Source: Mucilaginibacter rubeus
GTDB taxonomy: Bacteria > Bacteroidota > Bacteroidia > Sphingobacteriales > Sphingobacteriaceae
NCBI RefSeq assembly: GCF_003286415.2
Contig: NZ_CP043450.1
Span: 2,418,001 to 2,482,000, forward strand
Reading direction: 5' to 3'
DNA: 64,000 nt
In this document: positions 7,797 through 16,899 of the stretch, in pieces
How positions within the stretch are numbered: position 1 is the stretch's first letter
Layout: each line of letters opens with the position of its first letter
Position numbers and translations under genes: made by a program
The notes under the pieces: model-generated
Told to the model about the DNA's origin: nothing
The model's input: only the letters and a program-made list of their open reading frames with translations
Databases searched by the model: none

Positions 7797-9175
7797 TCTT
7801 TTGCTATTATCGGCACAGCAGGCTTTATTTTCTGGCTTTTGCTAAGCCGGTTAAATCGTATAAACAACAGTATCGATGCTGCCGCTAAGCCAAGTACAAG
7901 GCCGTACCAAACGCCGTAAACTCCCAGGTTAAATTTTATGCCAAGCAGATAGCCGATAGGTAATCCAAGTACCCAATAAGCCAGAAAGGTAATTACCGTT
8001 GGGATATTTACATCGCCCATGCCTCTTAATACACCCAGGCCAACAACCTGTGCGCCGTCAAATAACTGAAATAATGCTGCAATGATAAGTAGCTGTGATG
8101 CAATTGCTATAACCTCTTTATCTGATGTAATTATCCATGGTAAAAAATTTCTGGCCAATGCAAATATCAATGCGGTAAAGCTCATGAACAGCAATACAAT
8201 ATGGTAGTTGGAAATAGCGGCCAGCCTTAAATTTCGATGATCGTTTACGCCAAAATAATTTCCCGATTTAATAGCCGCAGCTGCCGCAATGCCACTTGCC
8301 ATCATATATGTCATAGAAGCCATAGTTATAGCTACCTGGTGTGCAGCCTGCGCAACAACGCCAATGGAGCCCACTAACAAAGCAGCACCGCCAAACGCGC
8401 TGATCTCGAAGGTGTATTGCATAGCAACAGGCGCACCAATTTTCATGATCTGAATGCCGCGGATCCTATCTATATTTTTTACAGCAAAATCCGTCAGGTA
8501 AGTTTTAAAATTCTTTGACCGGAAAATATAAATCGCCATAACAATGGCCATCACACAACGGTCGATAAGTGTGCTGTAACCAACACCTCTGATACCCATG
8601 GGCTGTATACCGAACAGGCCTTTAACAAATGTTATCCCTAATAAAATATTAATGATGTTCCCCCAAATGGATATCATCATGGCTTGCTTGGTAAAGCCCA
8701 AGCCTTCGGCAAATTGTTTAAAAGTATTGAAGATAAGCAAGGGTATGAGGGACAAGCTAAGCAGAAATAAATACGGTTTAGCTTCCTTCACAACTTCAGG
8801 CGATTGGTCGAGATGACCAATAAGCAGCATGGTGCCAAAGTAAATACCACAGAACAGAATGACGCCGCTCAGCATATTCAGAAATAAGCTATTGGAAAGC
8901 AACAACCCACATTCTTTATGATTTTTGCGCCCGTTGTTTTGGGCTATAAGCGGAGTTAAACCATAAGAAATCCCCATCCCGATAACCAGCGGAACCATAA
9001 ACAGGCTGTTTACCATTGATACCGCGGCGAGTGAAACAGTGCCGGCAAAATGGCCCACAATAATGGTATCAGACATTTGAACGGCCGTATGGCCAACGTT
9101 TGATATAATTACGGGGATAGCCAGCTTAAGGCTTTCGAGATAATAAGGCTTGTATTTTTGGTAAACGGATCTCAT
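7793..9175 (-). CDS. MATE-family efflux transporter
   Basis: 460 residues with about 12 hydrophobic segments and the MATE repeat pattern (LAIPVIISNVGHTAVQMSDTIIVG near the N-terminus; SFTALIFALARNFLPWIITSDKEV in the second half). Such inner-membrane pumps expel cationic drugs and metabolites using sodium or proton gradients. Substrate unknown. A basic cytoplasmic tail ends the protein. Confidence 0.93.
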   Translation of the reverse strand: MRSVYQKYKPYYLESLKLAIPVIISNVGHTAVQMSDTIIVGHFAGTVSLAAVSMVNSLFMVPLVIGMGISYGLTPLIAQNNGRKNHKECGLLLSNSLFLNMLSGVILFCGIYFGTMLLIGHLDQSPEVVKEAKPYLFLLSLSLIPLLIFNTFKQFAEGLGFTKQAMMISIWGNIINILLGITFVKGLFGIQPMGIRGVGYSTLIDRCVMAIVMAIYIFRSKNFKTYLTDFAVKNIDRIRGIQIMKIGAPVAMQYTFEISAFGGAALLVGSIGVVAQAAHQVAITMASMTYMMASGIAAAAAIKSGNYFGVNDHRNLRLAAISNYHIVLLFMSFTALIFALARNFLPWIITSDKEVIAIASQLLIIAALFQLFDGAQVVGLGVLRGMGDVNIPTVITFLAYWVLGLPIGYLLGIKFNLGVYGVWYGLVLGLAAASILLFIRFNRLSKSQKIKPAVPIIAKD

Positions 9176-9197
9176 AATTACTCAGGCAACAGGAGCC

Positions 9198-9205
9198 CAA
9201 AAGTA
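9198..9205 (-). promoter_or_regulatory. Possible -7 box for the MATE gene
   Basis: On the minus strand TACTTTTG matches TAnnTTTG and lies 22 bases upstream of the MATE start; CAA-containing sequence at about 9222 could provide a -33 TTG at 16 bases spacing. Confidence 0.35.
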
Positions 9206-9227
9206 ACCATTCACAAACACACAAAAG

Positions 9228-9866
9228 TCAGCAGGCTGTATAAAATTCTTCCTTCTCGGTTGTGTTAATCTTGATCAGGCCGGATAATATCAGATCGACA
9301 AGTACATTCTGAGCACGACGGCGACCGACCTTAAGGAGTTCGCTGCACTCTTTTATCGTGATGCGCCCAACTTTTTCAAGATGGCCGAGCAAGGTTCTCT
9401 CGCTGTCAGAATATTCAATTAAAACACCCTGATCATTGGACGAACGTTTTAAAACCTCCAGTACAATTTTACTGGCCAGTACACTCTTGTCCTTTACGCG
9501 TACATAAGCCCACCATTTTCCATCTTCGGCAAGTGCGTAGTGAGGTTTCAGGTCGCTCGCTTCTATTTCTACAACAAGTACCAGTTTTTCATCAAAATAT
9601 ACCTCTTCAAAAACTGGCTCAAGTGCCGGTCTGGAAAAAAAATGGGCCGCCCTTGTAATCATGTACCGTTCCTCGTCGTCAGATTTTACACCTTTTATTG
9701 TGCCATCATCAGTTACGCCAATAAGCAGTTTACCACCTTTGTTATTAGCAAAGGATACCATTGTCCGGGCTATTTTTTCGCAGCTGGTTATGGTTTTTTT
9801 AAAGTCGACACTTACGCCTTCTCCATCAAAAATCAGCTTCTTAACGTTTGTTTTGATCATAGCCAT
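9228..9866 (-). CDS. AlbA_2 (Schlafen-like) ATP-binding domain protein with C-terminal winged helix
   Basis: About 212 residues from the Met at 9866; the longer frame to 9968 overlaps the upstream acetyltransferase gene and carries no domain. The AlbA_2 domain is seen in VDFKKTITSCEKIARTMVSFANNKGGKLLIGVTDDGTIKGV, quoted here only by its key parts FANNKGG and GVTDDG. The last 60 residues (GHLEKVGRITIKECSELL, GRRRAQNVLVDLILSGLI) look like a winged-helix DNA-binding module. Probably a transcription regulator. Starts 7 bases after the GNAT stop, in the same operon. Confidence 0.78.
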   Translation of the reverse strand: MAMIKTNVKKLIFDGEGVSVDFKKTITSCEKIARTMVSFANNKGGKLLIGVTDDGTIKGVKSDDEERYMITRAAHFFSRPALEPVFEEVYFDEKLVLVVEIEASDLKPHYALAEDGKWWAYVRVKDKSVLASKIVLEVLKRSSNDQGVLIEYSDSERTLLGHLEKVGRITIKECSELLKVGRRRAQNVLVDLILSGLIKINTTEKEEFYTAC

Positions 9867-9873
9867 TTTGTTT

Positions 9874-10332
9874 TTATTGAGGCTTAATATATGGTGTAAA
9901 GATTTCCATCCAGGTTTCCGGGCGGGATATTGGTGAAAATCCAAACTGACTGTATAGGTTGTGGGCATCTTTGGTAGCTAACGACCATCTTCTTAAGCCC
10001 TTTAAATCCGGGTGTTTAACAATTGTTTGCACCAGCCATTTAGAAAGGCCTTTACCACGATAGGCAGGCAGCACAAACACATCGCAGATATAGGCAAACG
10101 TGGCGTTATCACTAACTACACGCGCAAAGCCTGCCTGCTCTCCATTAAGATAGATGCCAAAGCACATAGAATTTTCGATGGCCCTGGCCAATTTTTGTCG
10201 CGGAATACCTTTTGCCCAGTACGATTCATTATTCAGGTAATCATAAATAACATCAACATTAAGCAGATTTTTATCGGTTGAGATCATAAAGCCTTTTTTT
10301 TCAAAAGCTTCGTCATTCATAATTACAGTCAT
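9874..10332 (-). CDS. GNAT-family N-acetyltransferase
   Basis: 152 residues. The acetyl-CoA site is VLPAYRGKGLSKWLV, a textbook GNAT motif A (R/Q-x-x-G-x-G/A), preceded by AGFARVVSDNATFAYICDVFV and followed by LATKDAHNLYSQFGFSPI. Small cytoplasmic acetyltransferase of unknown substrate. Lies 8 bases downstream of the DUF4442 gene. Confidence 0.9.
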   Translation of the reverse strand: MTVIMNDEAFEKKGFMISTDKNLLNVDVIYDYLNNESYWAKGIPRQKLARAIENSMCFGIYLNGEQAGFARVVSDNATFAYICDVFVLPAYRGKGLSKWLVQTIVKHPDLKGLRRWSLATKDAHNLYSQFGFSPISRPETWMEIFTPYIKPQ

Positions 10333-10340
10333 CAGTATAT

Positions 10341-10817
10341 TTATATAGTAGTATCAATAAAGTTTAAGTTTCGCACATAAATCTCGTTCATGAGCGATAC
10401 GCATATTTCGCCATCTTTATTGTAAATGTCAATAGGGAAGGAGCGAATAAATTTGCCTTCGGTATTTAAAACATGTTCTGCGTGTGCTATATCATTATCT
10501 GTCAGGTTAATACTAAATGACAAATTTGTTGCAGCCGGTTTTGCGTATCGTATAGTTGCCGACTTTGACCAAACCATGAGTTTGTAGCCTTTGCGACTAA
10601 ATATCTGATGAAAGAGCAGGGGATAAAAAGGATCTGCAGCAGAAAAAAGAGTGCCTCCAAAAATTGTATTATTGTAGTTATTGTTAAGGAAACTTTTCCT
10701 GATTCTTACCTGGACACCACGATAGCCACTGTTAAACTTAACTACCCAAATACGTTGGAAAAGGAGAGGTGGATATAAGCGCATTATCCATTTTAATAAT
10801 CCTTCGGATACTACCAT
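10341..10817 (-). CDS. DUF4442 hotdog-fold protein, thioesterase-like
   Basis: 158 residues. NTIFGGTLFSAADPFYPLL corresponds to the hotdog helix of DUF4442, a family related to acyl-CoA thioesterases such as YiiD's C-terminal domain. VWSKSATIRYAKPAATNLSF and the following beta-strands complete the fold. No catalytic proof; thioesterase activity is inference. First gene of a three-gene minus-strand unit. Confidence 0.82.
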   Translation of the reverse strand: MVVSEGLLKWIMRLYPPLLFQRIWVVKFNSGYRGVQVRIRKSFLNNNYNNTIFGGTLFSAADPFYPLLFHQIFSRKGYKLMVWSKSATIRYAKPAATNLSFSINLTDNDIAHAEHVLNTEGKFIRSFPIDIYNKDGEICVSLMNEIYVRNLNFIDTTI

Positions 10818-10985
10818 AGCGCTTAAATATCAGAAAAAATTTAATTAAAGCACCTTAATTGTGGATCAAATGGACCTATGTGCATAAATAAAAAGATGAG
10901 AAAATAGAAAATAAGCGGTAAACAATACGCCCAAAGTTTGGTTTATAGTATGGTTCAGAATAAATTAATCTAAAGCAAAATAACT

Positions 10986-11186
10986 ATGAAAAAGCAATTT
11001 TTAAGTTTCGCACTTGTCGCGGCAATGGTCGGCGCAATTGCAACCGGCTGTAGCTCAGAAAAAAAAGCCGGCGATGGATCTGATAGCACAAAAATGGATT
11101 CAACAAGTCAAAGCGCTCCGGCACCGGCAGCTACAGACACCACAAAAACCGACACAACCAAGAAAGACACGACCAAAAAAATGTAA
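10986..11186 (+). CDS. Small lipoprotein with a Thr/Lys/Asp-rich tail
   Basis: 66 residues. Signal peptide MKKQFLSFALVAAMVGAIA ends in a lipobox ATGC, so the mature protein is a lipid-anchored peptide of about 44 residues. The rest is low-complexity: PAPAATDTTKTDTTKKDTTKK. Such short exported lipoproteins are frequent in Sphingobacteria; function unknown. Monocistronic, followed by a strong terminator. Confidence 0.8.
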   Translation: MKKQFLSFALVAAMVGAIATGCSSEKKAGDGSDSTKMDSTSQSAPAPAATDTTKTDTTKKDTTKKM

Positions 11187-11195
11187 TTTGGTAAG

Positions 11196-11243
11196 GCATA
11201 AAAAATCCCGGTTGGGTATTTCACCAACCGGGATTTTTTATGC
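11196..11243. terminator. Bidirectional terminator
   Basis: A perfect inverted repeat (GCATAAAAAATCCCGGTTGG and its complement) around an 8-base spacer, with A/T runs at both ends. It separates the convergent lipoprotein and SDR genes. Confidence 0.9.
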
Positions 11244-11262
11244 TTGTTTCTGACCTTAAATT

Positions 11263-12057
11263 TTAGAAAGCCGTTTTTATTACGCCGCCATCGGCCCGCA
11301 AAGTAGCGCCATTGGTTGCAGCAGACAGCGGGCTTGCCACATAAGCAACCAAATTGGCTATTTCATCTGTTGTGATAAAGCGTTTCAATAAGGAAGTGCC
11401 GCGTACATTGATGAAGAAATCTTTTTCTACTTCTGCATTAGTCAATCCCTGGCCTTTTGCTAAAGCTTCTACAAAGTCGCCAACACCTTCAGATAAAGTT
11501 GGCCCTGGTAAAACAGTATTAACGGTAACGCCTGCGTTTTTTGTAAGCTCGGCTAAACCGCGGGCAACTGCAATTTGCGCGGTTTTGGTTGTTCCGTAAT
11601 GGATCATTTCTTCAGGGATCTGGTATGCAGATTCGCTGGAGATAAAAATTATACGGCCCCAGTTTTTGCTAAGCATCTTATCAAAATAAGCGCGTGACAA
11701 ACGGATGCCGCTTAAAACATTAACTTCAAAAAATCTTAGCCAGTCGGCATCTGGAATTTCATTGAACGGTTTAGGCTCAAAAATACCAACGTTGTTTACA
11801 AGGATGTCAACTTCAGGTAAGCTGCTTATCAGCGCATCGATTTGCTTGACATCTGAAAAATCGGCAGCAATACCTTTAATTTTATCGTTGCCAGTTTCAG
11901 TAATTAGCTTTTTAACAACTTCATCTACTTTAGCCTGATTACGGCCATTTACATATACAGCAGCACCTTCATTGGCTAAAGATTTTGCGATAGCATAACC
12001 AATACCGGCTGTTGATCCGCTTACCAGCGCTGTTTTGTCATTAAGTTTAAGGTTCAT
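11263..12057 (-). CDS. SDR-family oxidoreductase
   Basis: 264 residues from the Met at 12057 (MNLKLNDKTALVSG); the frame extends to 12084 but those nine residues are unlike the family. NAD(P) site SGSTAGIG, NNVG motif in LVNNVGIFEP, and catalytic S...Y-x-x-x-K in SSESAYQIPEEMIHYGTTK. The classical short-chain dehydrogenase fold; the substrate cannot be predicted. Confidence 0.9.
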   Translation of the reverse strand: MNLKLNDKTALVSGSTAGIGYAIAKSLANEGAAVYVNGRNQAKVDEVVKKLITETGNDKIKGIAADFSDVKQIDALISSLPEVDILVNNVGIFEPKPFNEIPDADWLRFFEVNVLSGIRLSRAYFDKMLSKNWGRIIFISSESAYQIPEEMIHYGTTKTAQIAVARGLAELTKNAGVTVNTVLPGPTLSEGVGDFVEALAKGQGLTNAEVEKDFFINVRGTSLLKRFITTDEIANLVAYVASPLSAATNGATLRADGGVIKTAF

Positions 12058-12177
12058 GATTTTATTTTTGCTTTGATAACACAAGTGTAATACCGTTGTT
12101 AGCTTTAGCAGTTTTTAAAATCAAAAGATTAAACAACATTGACAATTGACGTAGTTATTGGCAGAGTTTGATTGAAT

Positions 12178-12981
12178 TTAACCCTGGCCCGGCTGGTACA
12201 TTCTTTTTTCAACAGGCTGATAGTACTCATTTAAGTTTTCCGGTACCCGGGATTTATAACCCAAAATCTGTCTGAGGTCGTCACTCAATCCTTCCCCAAA
12301 ATCATAGCCCAAAAATCTTGGATAGTCAAGCTGCTGTTTAAAGAAGGGCTTAGTAAAGGCCATAGTTAATGTGCGTCGTGTTGCATCAGTATAGTTCTTA
12401 CCGGCAGCATGCCACAAATTCGAGTCGAATAAAATAATACTGCCTCTTTTTGTGTTAGCGCGATCCGCATTAGCGTAAAAGAAATCACTCTCCGGTTTTT
12501 CTTCGCTTTTATGCGATCCTGTTAAAAAATAGGTTGATCCGTTTTCGGGAGTGAACTCATCTAAAGTTATCATCATCTGAATCATCACTTTAAAATCTCC
12601 GGTAAAACTCCTGATATCCCTGTGGATATTTTGTACATAGGGTTTTTCGTCTCTTAGGTTAATGACAGCTCCTAAAGAGTTTATGATGTAATTTCCCTTT
12701 AAGAAATGTTGTATCTGATCCGCACAGTATTTTCGTTCAAGAAACTTCAACGAAAATCTTTCCCGTTCAACAAGGTGGTGCAGCGTTCCGTTCATATTGT
12801 CGCCTATGCCGTTTGCGATTTGAATTTTACGCCTGACATCATACGCAGGCACTAATGAATCCGTTATCTCGTTAACGAAAGCATCATCCAGGGCATCTTC
12901 ATATATAATCCATCCGTATTCATTCATTACCTGATCAAATACGTCGAGGTTCGCATCGGAATAATTAAACTTATTTTTCAT
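12178..12981 (-). CDS. Phytanoyl-CoA dioxygenase (PhyH) family protein
   Basis: 267 residues of the Fe(II)/2-oxoglutarate oxygenase fold. The metal triad is visible: H-x-D in NIHRDIRSF, distal His in SNLWHAAGKN, and the 2-oxoglutarate Arg in ATRRTLTMAF. PENGSTYFLTGSHK is a typical PhyH stretch. Members hydroxylate fatty acids, lipids or nucleotide-linked sugars. It sits 7 bases downstream of the FemAB-like gene and probably modifies the same product. Confidence 0.82.
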   Translation of the reverse strand: MKNKFNYSDANLDVFDQVMNEYGWIIYEDALDDAFVNEITDSLVPAYDVRRKIQIANGIGDNMNGTLHHLVERERFSLKFLERKYCADQIQHFLKGNYIINSLGAVINLRDEKPYVQNIHRDIRSFTGDFKVMIQMMITLDEFTPENGSTYFLTGSHKSEEKPESDFFYANADRANTKRGSIILFDSNLWHAAGKNYTDATRRTLTMAFTKPFFKQQLDYPRFLGYDFGEGLSDDLRQILGYKSRVPENLNEYYQPVEKRMYQPGQG

Positions 12982-12988
12982 TTCTCAG

Positions 12989-14077
12989 TTAATTAAGGTT
13001 TTCAATTGTGGTGGTTTCAGGCTCTGTAATGGTTGCTTGTATTTTTCTATTAGGATGACGATATAGAGGGAAGAATTTAATTTCATCATTAGGATCAACG
13101 CCTGATTTTGCAACCAGGTCATTATAAACTGCTTCGTTATTAACATAACACCAGATCCTGTCTTTCACTTGCAGGGTGGAGAAAAGCTTTTTAAAATTGA
13201 ACAGAGAATCCTCTTTGCCGCCAACACCGCCGCCAAGGTGAAAGATTTTTTTACCTAATCTTCTACCGATAAGGCTTATTTCATCTGTTAATAATTTACT
13301 TGGAGAGATATTCAGATAATTTGGTGACGTTGCGGAAAGATGATTTCTGACAATTTCATCGGATATTAAAATGATTGCGCCGCACATAAGATTGGGGCCG
13401 TCATATATTAATACGAGTTTATTTTTCATATACTCTTCATTAAGAAGATTTACGAAATGTTGAACATCAAAGTAGTAAACGGCTGAAGCATTCAGGCGGT
13501 CCATGTTTTTATAATACATTTCGGCAAAGTCTTCAATTTCCTGAAGGCTATTTGCTTCTTTTATAATGTATTCCATTTTTCGCAGGCTTCTTATTTGCCG
13601 GCTAAGTCTTTTGTCATATCCGTTTCTCTGATCTTCCACAGGCATGGCAAGGTCTACATATAATGTTGTCCCATTATCTTTGATGCCGCCAATATTTTCC
13701 AGGAGATAGTGTTGATTTAGAAAAGGATGCAATCTTGAAAAGATACAAACTGACGACTCATCGTCCATGAATTTTTGAAACGCAGCTTTAAACTGTGTAG
13801 TGGTTATATTTGATAAATCTGTAAGCTTAATATTGGATATCGGCCCGGCATAACCATACACACAAGTCATATCGAAATAGACTGAGTTCTCTATCTTTCT
13901 TTTAATTACCGGTAACGCTATAAATATTTCTTTTTCTTCATAAACAAATAAAAGCGGCTCACCTTCGGTATTTAGAGAATGATAATACCAGGTATGGAAC
14001 CCTTCGTGCGCATATGAACGGTTAATATATTCGTCCCAGTCTTTTCTATCGCGTATAGTGAGATTTTGGTAGCTCAT
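12989..14077 (-). CDS. FemAB/GNAT-like acyltransferase (BioF2-like domain)
   Basis: 362 residues with two GNAT-like halves as in FemAB/LPXTG bridge enzymes: N-terminal half with GFHTWYYHSL and ALPVIKRKIE, C-terminal half with GAIILISDEIVRNHLSATSP and HLGGGVGGKEDSLFNFKKLF. The GGG-x-x-FK end is typical of BioF2-like acetyltransferase domains found in exopolysaccharide or peptidoglycan modification. No signal peptide. Substrate unknown; the neighbours suggest cell-surface glycans or lipids. Confidence 0.72.
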   Translation of the reverse strand: MSYQNLTIRDRKDWDEYINRSYAHEGFHTWYYHSLNTEGEPLLFVYEEKEIFIALPVIKRKIENSVYFDMTCVYGYAGPISNIKLTDLSNITTTQFKAAFQKFMDDESSVCIFSRLHPFLNQHYLLENIGGIKDNGTTLYVDLAMPVEDQRNGYDKRLSRQIRSLRKMEYIIKEANSLQEIEDFAEMYYKNMDRLNASAVYYFDVQHFVNLLNEEYMKNKLVLIYDGPNLMCGAIILISDEIVRNHLSATSPNYLNISPSKLLTDEISLIGRRLGKKIFHLGGGVGGKEDSLFNFKKLFSTLQVKDRIWCYVNNEAVYNDLVAKSGVDPNDEIKFFPLYRHPNRKIQATITEPETTTIENLN

Positions 14078-14266
14078 GTGTAGATTTTTAGTTGTCTGTA
14101 ATGGGTATTAATTACAAGCCCGGGGGAGGGCAGGGGTATATCGATCAGTCATGGTGAATGACTGCTGGGGGTGCTTAAAAAAAAGGAGAAGGTTTGTCCA
14201 GGCCAAGCGCCGAATAGGGCGCAAGCAGGTTTTAATGTGACAGTAAATGGAAATTAAGAAATTAGT

Positions 14267-15127
14267 TTAAAGCAGATATTTTACGGTATCAAAAGCTTTG
14301 CGTAAGCGATATCGGCTCAATTCAAACAGGATATATCTTTTAATATATAACAGCAGAAGCATTTTCTTTTGTATCCCGCGGTAATGAAAACGCCTGATAA
14401 TCAAATTGAAATCGCTGATAACCATCTCCATACGAGCTTCGTTTTTGATCATGCTCCAAACACCTCCAACATGATTCCGGTAACAACTCATCACCTCGGG
14501 CATCACATATATTTTACGACCGGTATTGAATGTGGCGAAAAGTTTGAAGAATTTATCTGCCGCGTAACAGCTCGAATACCAATTTGTCTGGAATAATTCG
14601 TGCACTTGAGGGATATTATGGTAAACAAGTGTTGCTGTTTTAGTTTCGGCCTGTCTGCCAACCAATAAATCATGATAAGTGTATTCAAGCGGAACCGGAT
14701 TTTCTTCCACGTTAAGCGTGTTGTTATGGATATCAATCACCCTTGTATAATGACAGCAAATGACATATTCGGGATTGTTTTCCAGAAAATCAACTTGCTT
14801 TTGCAGCTTTTGAGGATTTGTCCAATAGTCGTCGCCATCGCAAAGTGCGATATATTTTCCTTCGCAAGCGCTTAAGCTATTAATAGTATTCAGATGGGCA
14901 CCGCGGTTTTTTTCGGGGTAGATTATTTTGATTTTATCTGGGTATCTTTCTTTGTACGATCTCACTATTTCAGTTGTGCCATCTGTTGAGCAATCATCGC
15001 CAATAACAATTTCATACCGAAAATTGGTTTCCTGCATCAGAAAGCTTTCAATAGTTTGAGCTATAAAATCTTTGTGGTTGTATGTAGTACAGCAAACACT
15101 AACCATCAAATCCTGGCTTGTAATCAT
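14267..15127 (-). CDS. Glycosyltransferase family 2
   Basis: 286 residues. GT-A fold: VSVCCTTYNHKDFIAQTIES at the N-terminus, EIVIGDDCSTDGTTEIV for nucleotide binding, and the DxD-type ALCDGDDYWTNPQKLQKQ. The C-terminal third has basic residues and a short hydrophobic helix (KKMLLLLYIKRYILFELSR), suggesting membrane association. First gene of the island, separated from the FemAB-like gene by 189 bases. Confidence 0.88.
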   Translation of the reverse strand: MITSQDLMVSVCCTTYNHKDFIAQTIESFLMQETNFRYEIVIGDDCSTDGTTEIVRSYKERYPDKIKIIYPEKNRGAHLNTINSLSACEGKYIALCDGDDYWTNPQKLQKQVDFLENNPEYVICCHYTRVIDIHNNTLNVEENPVPLEYTYHDLLVGRQAETKTATLVYHNIPQVHELFQTNWYSSCYAADKFFKLFATFNTGRKIYVMPEVMSCYRNHVGGVWSMIKNEARMEMVISDFNLIIRRFHYRGIQKKMLLLLYIKRYILFELSRYRLRKAFDTVKYLL

Positions 15128-15581
15128 AAAGGGAATAAAAATAATTTAGGCTTATATAATTGGTTTTCTTGTTACCGTTGTTGCTATCGCGGTTAGATGC
15201 AATAATTAGTTATGCATTGCTTTGAGAACTGCACAGTGCTTCGCCATAAGACTCACATTATTTGTTTAATCGGGAAAGCTTATGATGTCAAAACGGCTTT
15301 CAAATTACACTTAAGCTTCGATCAAAATCAATAATTGCGAGTCGGCTAATACAGCATTTTGCTATATCAAATATATCTAATTGATATTCATTAATTGCCT
15401 CGCGTGCCTGATTGCTTCTGAAATTGTAAACTACATTTCATTTAGTTTACACACGTGTGCATGCGTGTAAATTTTAGGTGTGAACACGTGAAATCCTCGC
15501 GAAACGTCGGATCAGGAATGTCTTATAAATTCATCTTGAATAAAATTCACATAATTAACATTATGTTAAATAGTGTTTTTA
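15128..15581. other. Noncoding region with clustered inverted repeats
   Basis: About 450 bases without a convincing gene on either strand. GTAAACTA (15426-15433) pairs with TAGTTTAC (15443-15450); this overlaps a second inverted repeat TTTACAC (15446-15452)/GTGTAAA (15465-15471), and GTGTGAACAC follows at about 15478. These may be operators or an RNA structure ahead of the glycosyltransferase gene. The rest is AT-rich with no clear signal. Confidence 0.45.
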
Positions 15582-15614
15582 AAAGAAAGGCCTTTCTCAA
15601 AGGCCCCTCTTTTT
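15582..15614 (-). terminator. Terminator of the gyrA-TPR operon
   Basis: GGCCTTT (15589-15595), loop CTC, AAAGGCC (15599-15605); read on the minus strand it is followed by a T-rich run. It lies 17 bases after the TPR gene stop. Confidence 0.8.
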
Positions 15615-15631
15615 ATTTCTTATCTGTTTGA

Positions 15632-16894
15632 TTATTGATTGGCTGGTAATGCATCAATCTGAGCCTTTAATTTTGAAGCGTTAGCATCGTCTTTAACACC
15701 TAAATAATAGGTTCTTAAATTTTGTAACGCATCAAGTGATTTTGGCTGAAGTTCTACAGCTTTTGCTAAATATGGTTTAGCTTGCTCAAACTGAGCTTTA
15801 GCTTTAGCAATTGCAGCGTCATATTCTTTTTGTTTGTTGGCCGGTAATTTATTAGCAGCGTTATAAGCATCAATAGCCGGGTTGAGTATTACGTAACCGT
15901 AATTTAAATTAGCTTCAAAATAGTTTGGATCAATTTCTAAAGCTTTTTTATACATTTCACCAGCTTTAGTATATGCTTCTGCTTTTGATGCCTGTAATTT
16001 TGTTTTTGCAGCAGCATCTTTGGTAGCAGCAGCTTCTCTTGCGTAGTTGTCAGCTGTTTGTGAGTAAGTTAAGCCAGCGTAATAATACAAAGTTTTGTTT
16101 TTAGGATCATTTGCTAAAGCTGCCTGGATCTTATCGGTAACTTCTTTCTCTTTTCCTGTTTGAAGGCTGATTTCAATTTCGCGTTTACGAAGCTCGCTGT
16201 TTGCAGGATATTTGCTTACACCTTCCGATACGGTTTTAAGCGCACCTGCAGTATCTTTGCTTGCAAGGTATAATGAAGAAAGATCAAGGTAAACACCTGC
16301 ATTTTTTGAATATTTTGTGGTTACCAGTTTGCTGTAGTTTGAAATTGCAGCAGGATAATTTTTACCGTTTGCAGCAGCAAGGCCTGTGTAATAAATAGCA
16401 TTGGTATCTTCGGGCAATACAGTACGGTAAAAGTCAAATGATTTGTAAGCAAGATCATATTTACCCGCCGAGTATTCTTTAACACCTTTAGTTAATTGAT
16501 ATTGAGCCAGGTTTAAATACGCCTCATCAATCATTTTCTTGTTCTCGCCTTTTGTATCAACTTCTTTAGCTTTTCTTAAAGCTTCTTCAGCAGTGGTAAA
16601 CAATGGTAATGAGGTAGTTGGCACAGTGTCCTGAACAGCTAACGCTGAATAAATTGAACCTTTTACAGCGTAAGTAAGTGGCAATGTGGCGGTTTTTTCA
16701 TTGGCTGATGCTTTGTCAATTGACTCTTTTGCAGTAGTAAGGCTTTTGCCTGCCATTGATGCCATTGCCGCTTGACCCCTTAAGCCCGAATATTTTTCAT
16801 ATTCTTCTTTTGCCGTGTTTAATTCACCTTTTTGTGCAAAGGCTGTCGCTGAAACCAAGCCTAACAGGCCCGCCATCAAAAATTTGATTTTCAT
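15632..16894 (-). CDS. Exported TPR-repeat protein
   Basis: 420 residues. Signal peptide MKIKFLMAGLLGLVSATAFA then QKGELNTAKEEYEKYSGL. The body consists of tetratricopeptide-type helix pairs (for example YYTGLAAANGKNYPAAISNY, YKKALEIDPNYFEANLNYGY). Ala/Lys-rich. Probably a periplasmic scaffold. Sits 5 bases after a second TPR gene and in line with gyrA, an arrangement I recall as common in Sphingobacteria; the reason for linkage to gyrase is unknown. Confidence 0.85.
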   Translation of the reverse strand: MKIKFLMAGLLGLVSATAFAQKGELNTAKEEYEKYSGLRGQAAMASMAGKSLTTAKESIDKASANEKTATLPLTYAVKGSIYSALAVQDTVPTTSLPLFTTAEEALRKAKEVDTKGENKKMIDEAYLNLAQYQLTKGVKEYSAGKYDLAYKSFDFYRTVLPEDTNAIYYTGLAAANGKNYPAAISNYSKLVTTKYSKNAGVYLDLSSLYLASKDTAGALKTVSEGVSKYPANSELRKREIEISLQTGKEKEVTDKIQAALANDPKNKTLYYYAGLTYSQTADNYAREAAATKDAAAKTKLQASKAEAYTKAGEMYKKALEIDPNYFEANLNYGYVILNPAIDAYNAANKLPANKQKEYDAAIAKAKAQFEQAKPYLAKAVELQPKSLDALQNLRTYYLGVKDDANASKLKAQIDALPANQ

Positions 16895-16899
16895 GATTA

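Noticed and set aside
11014..11253. A 79-codon frame overlapping the small lipoprotein gene
   Set aside because: The other frame has a clear signal peptide and lipobox; this one runs through the terminator.
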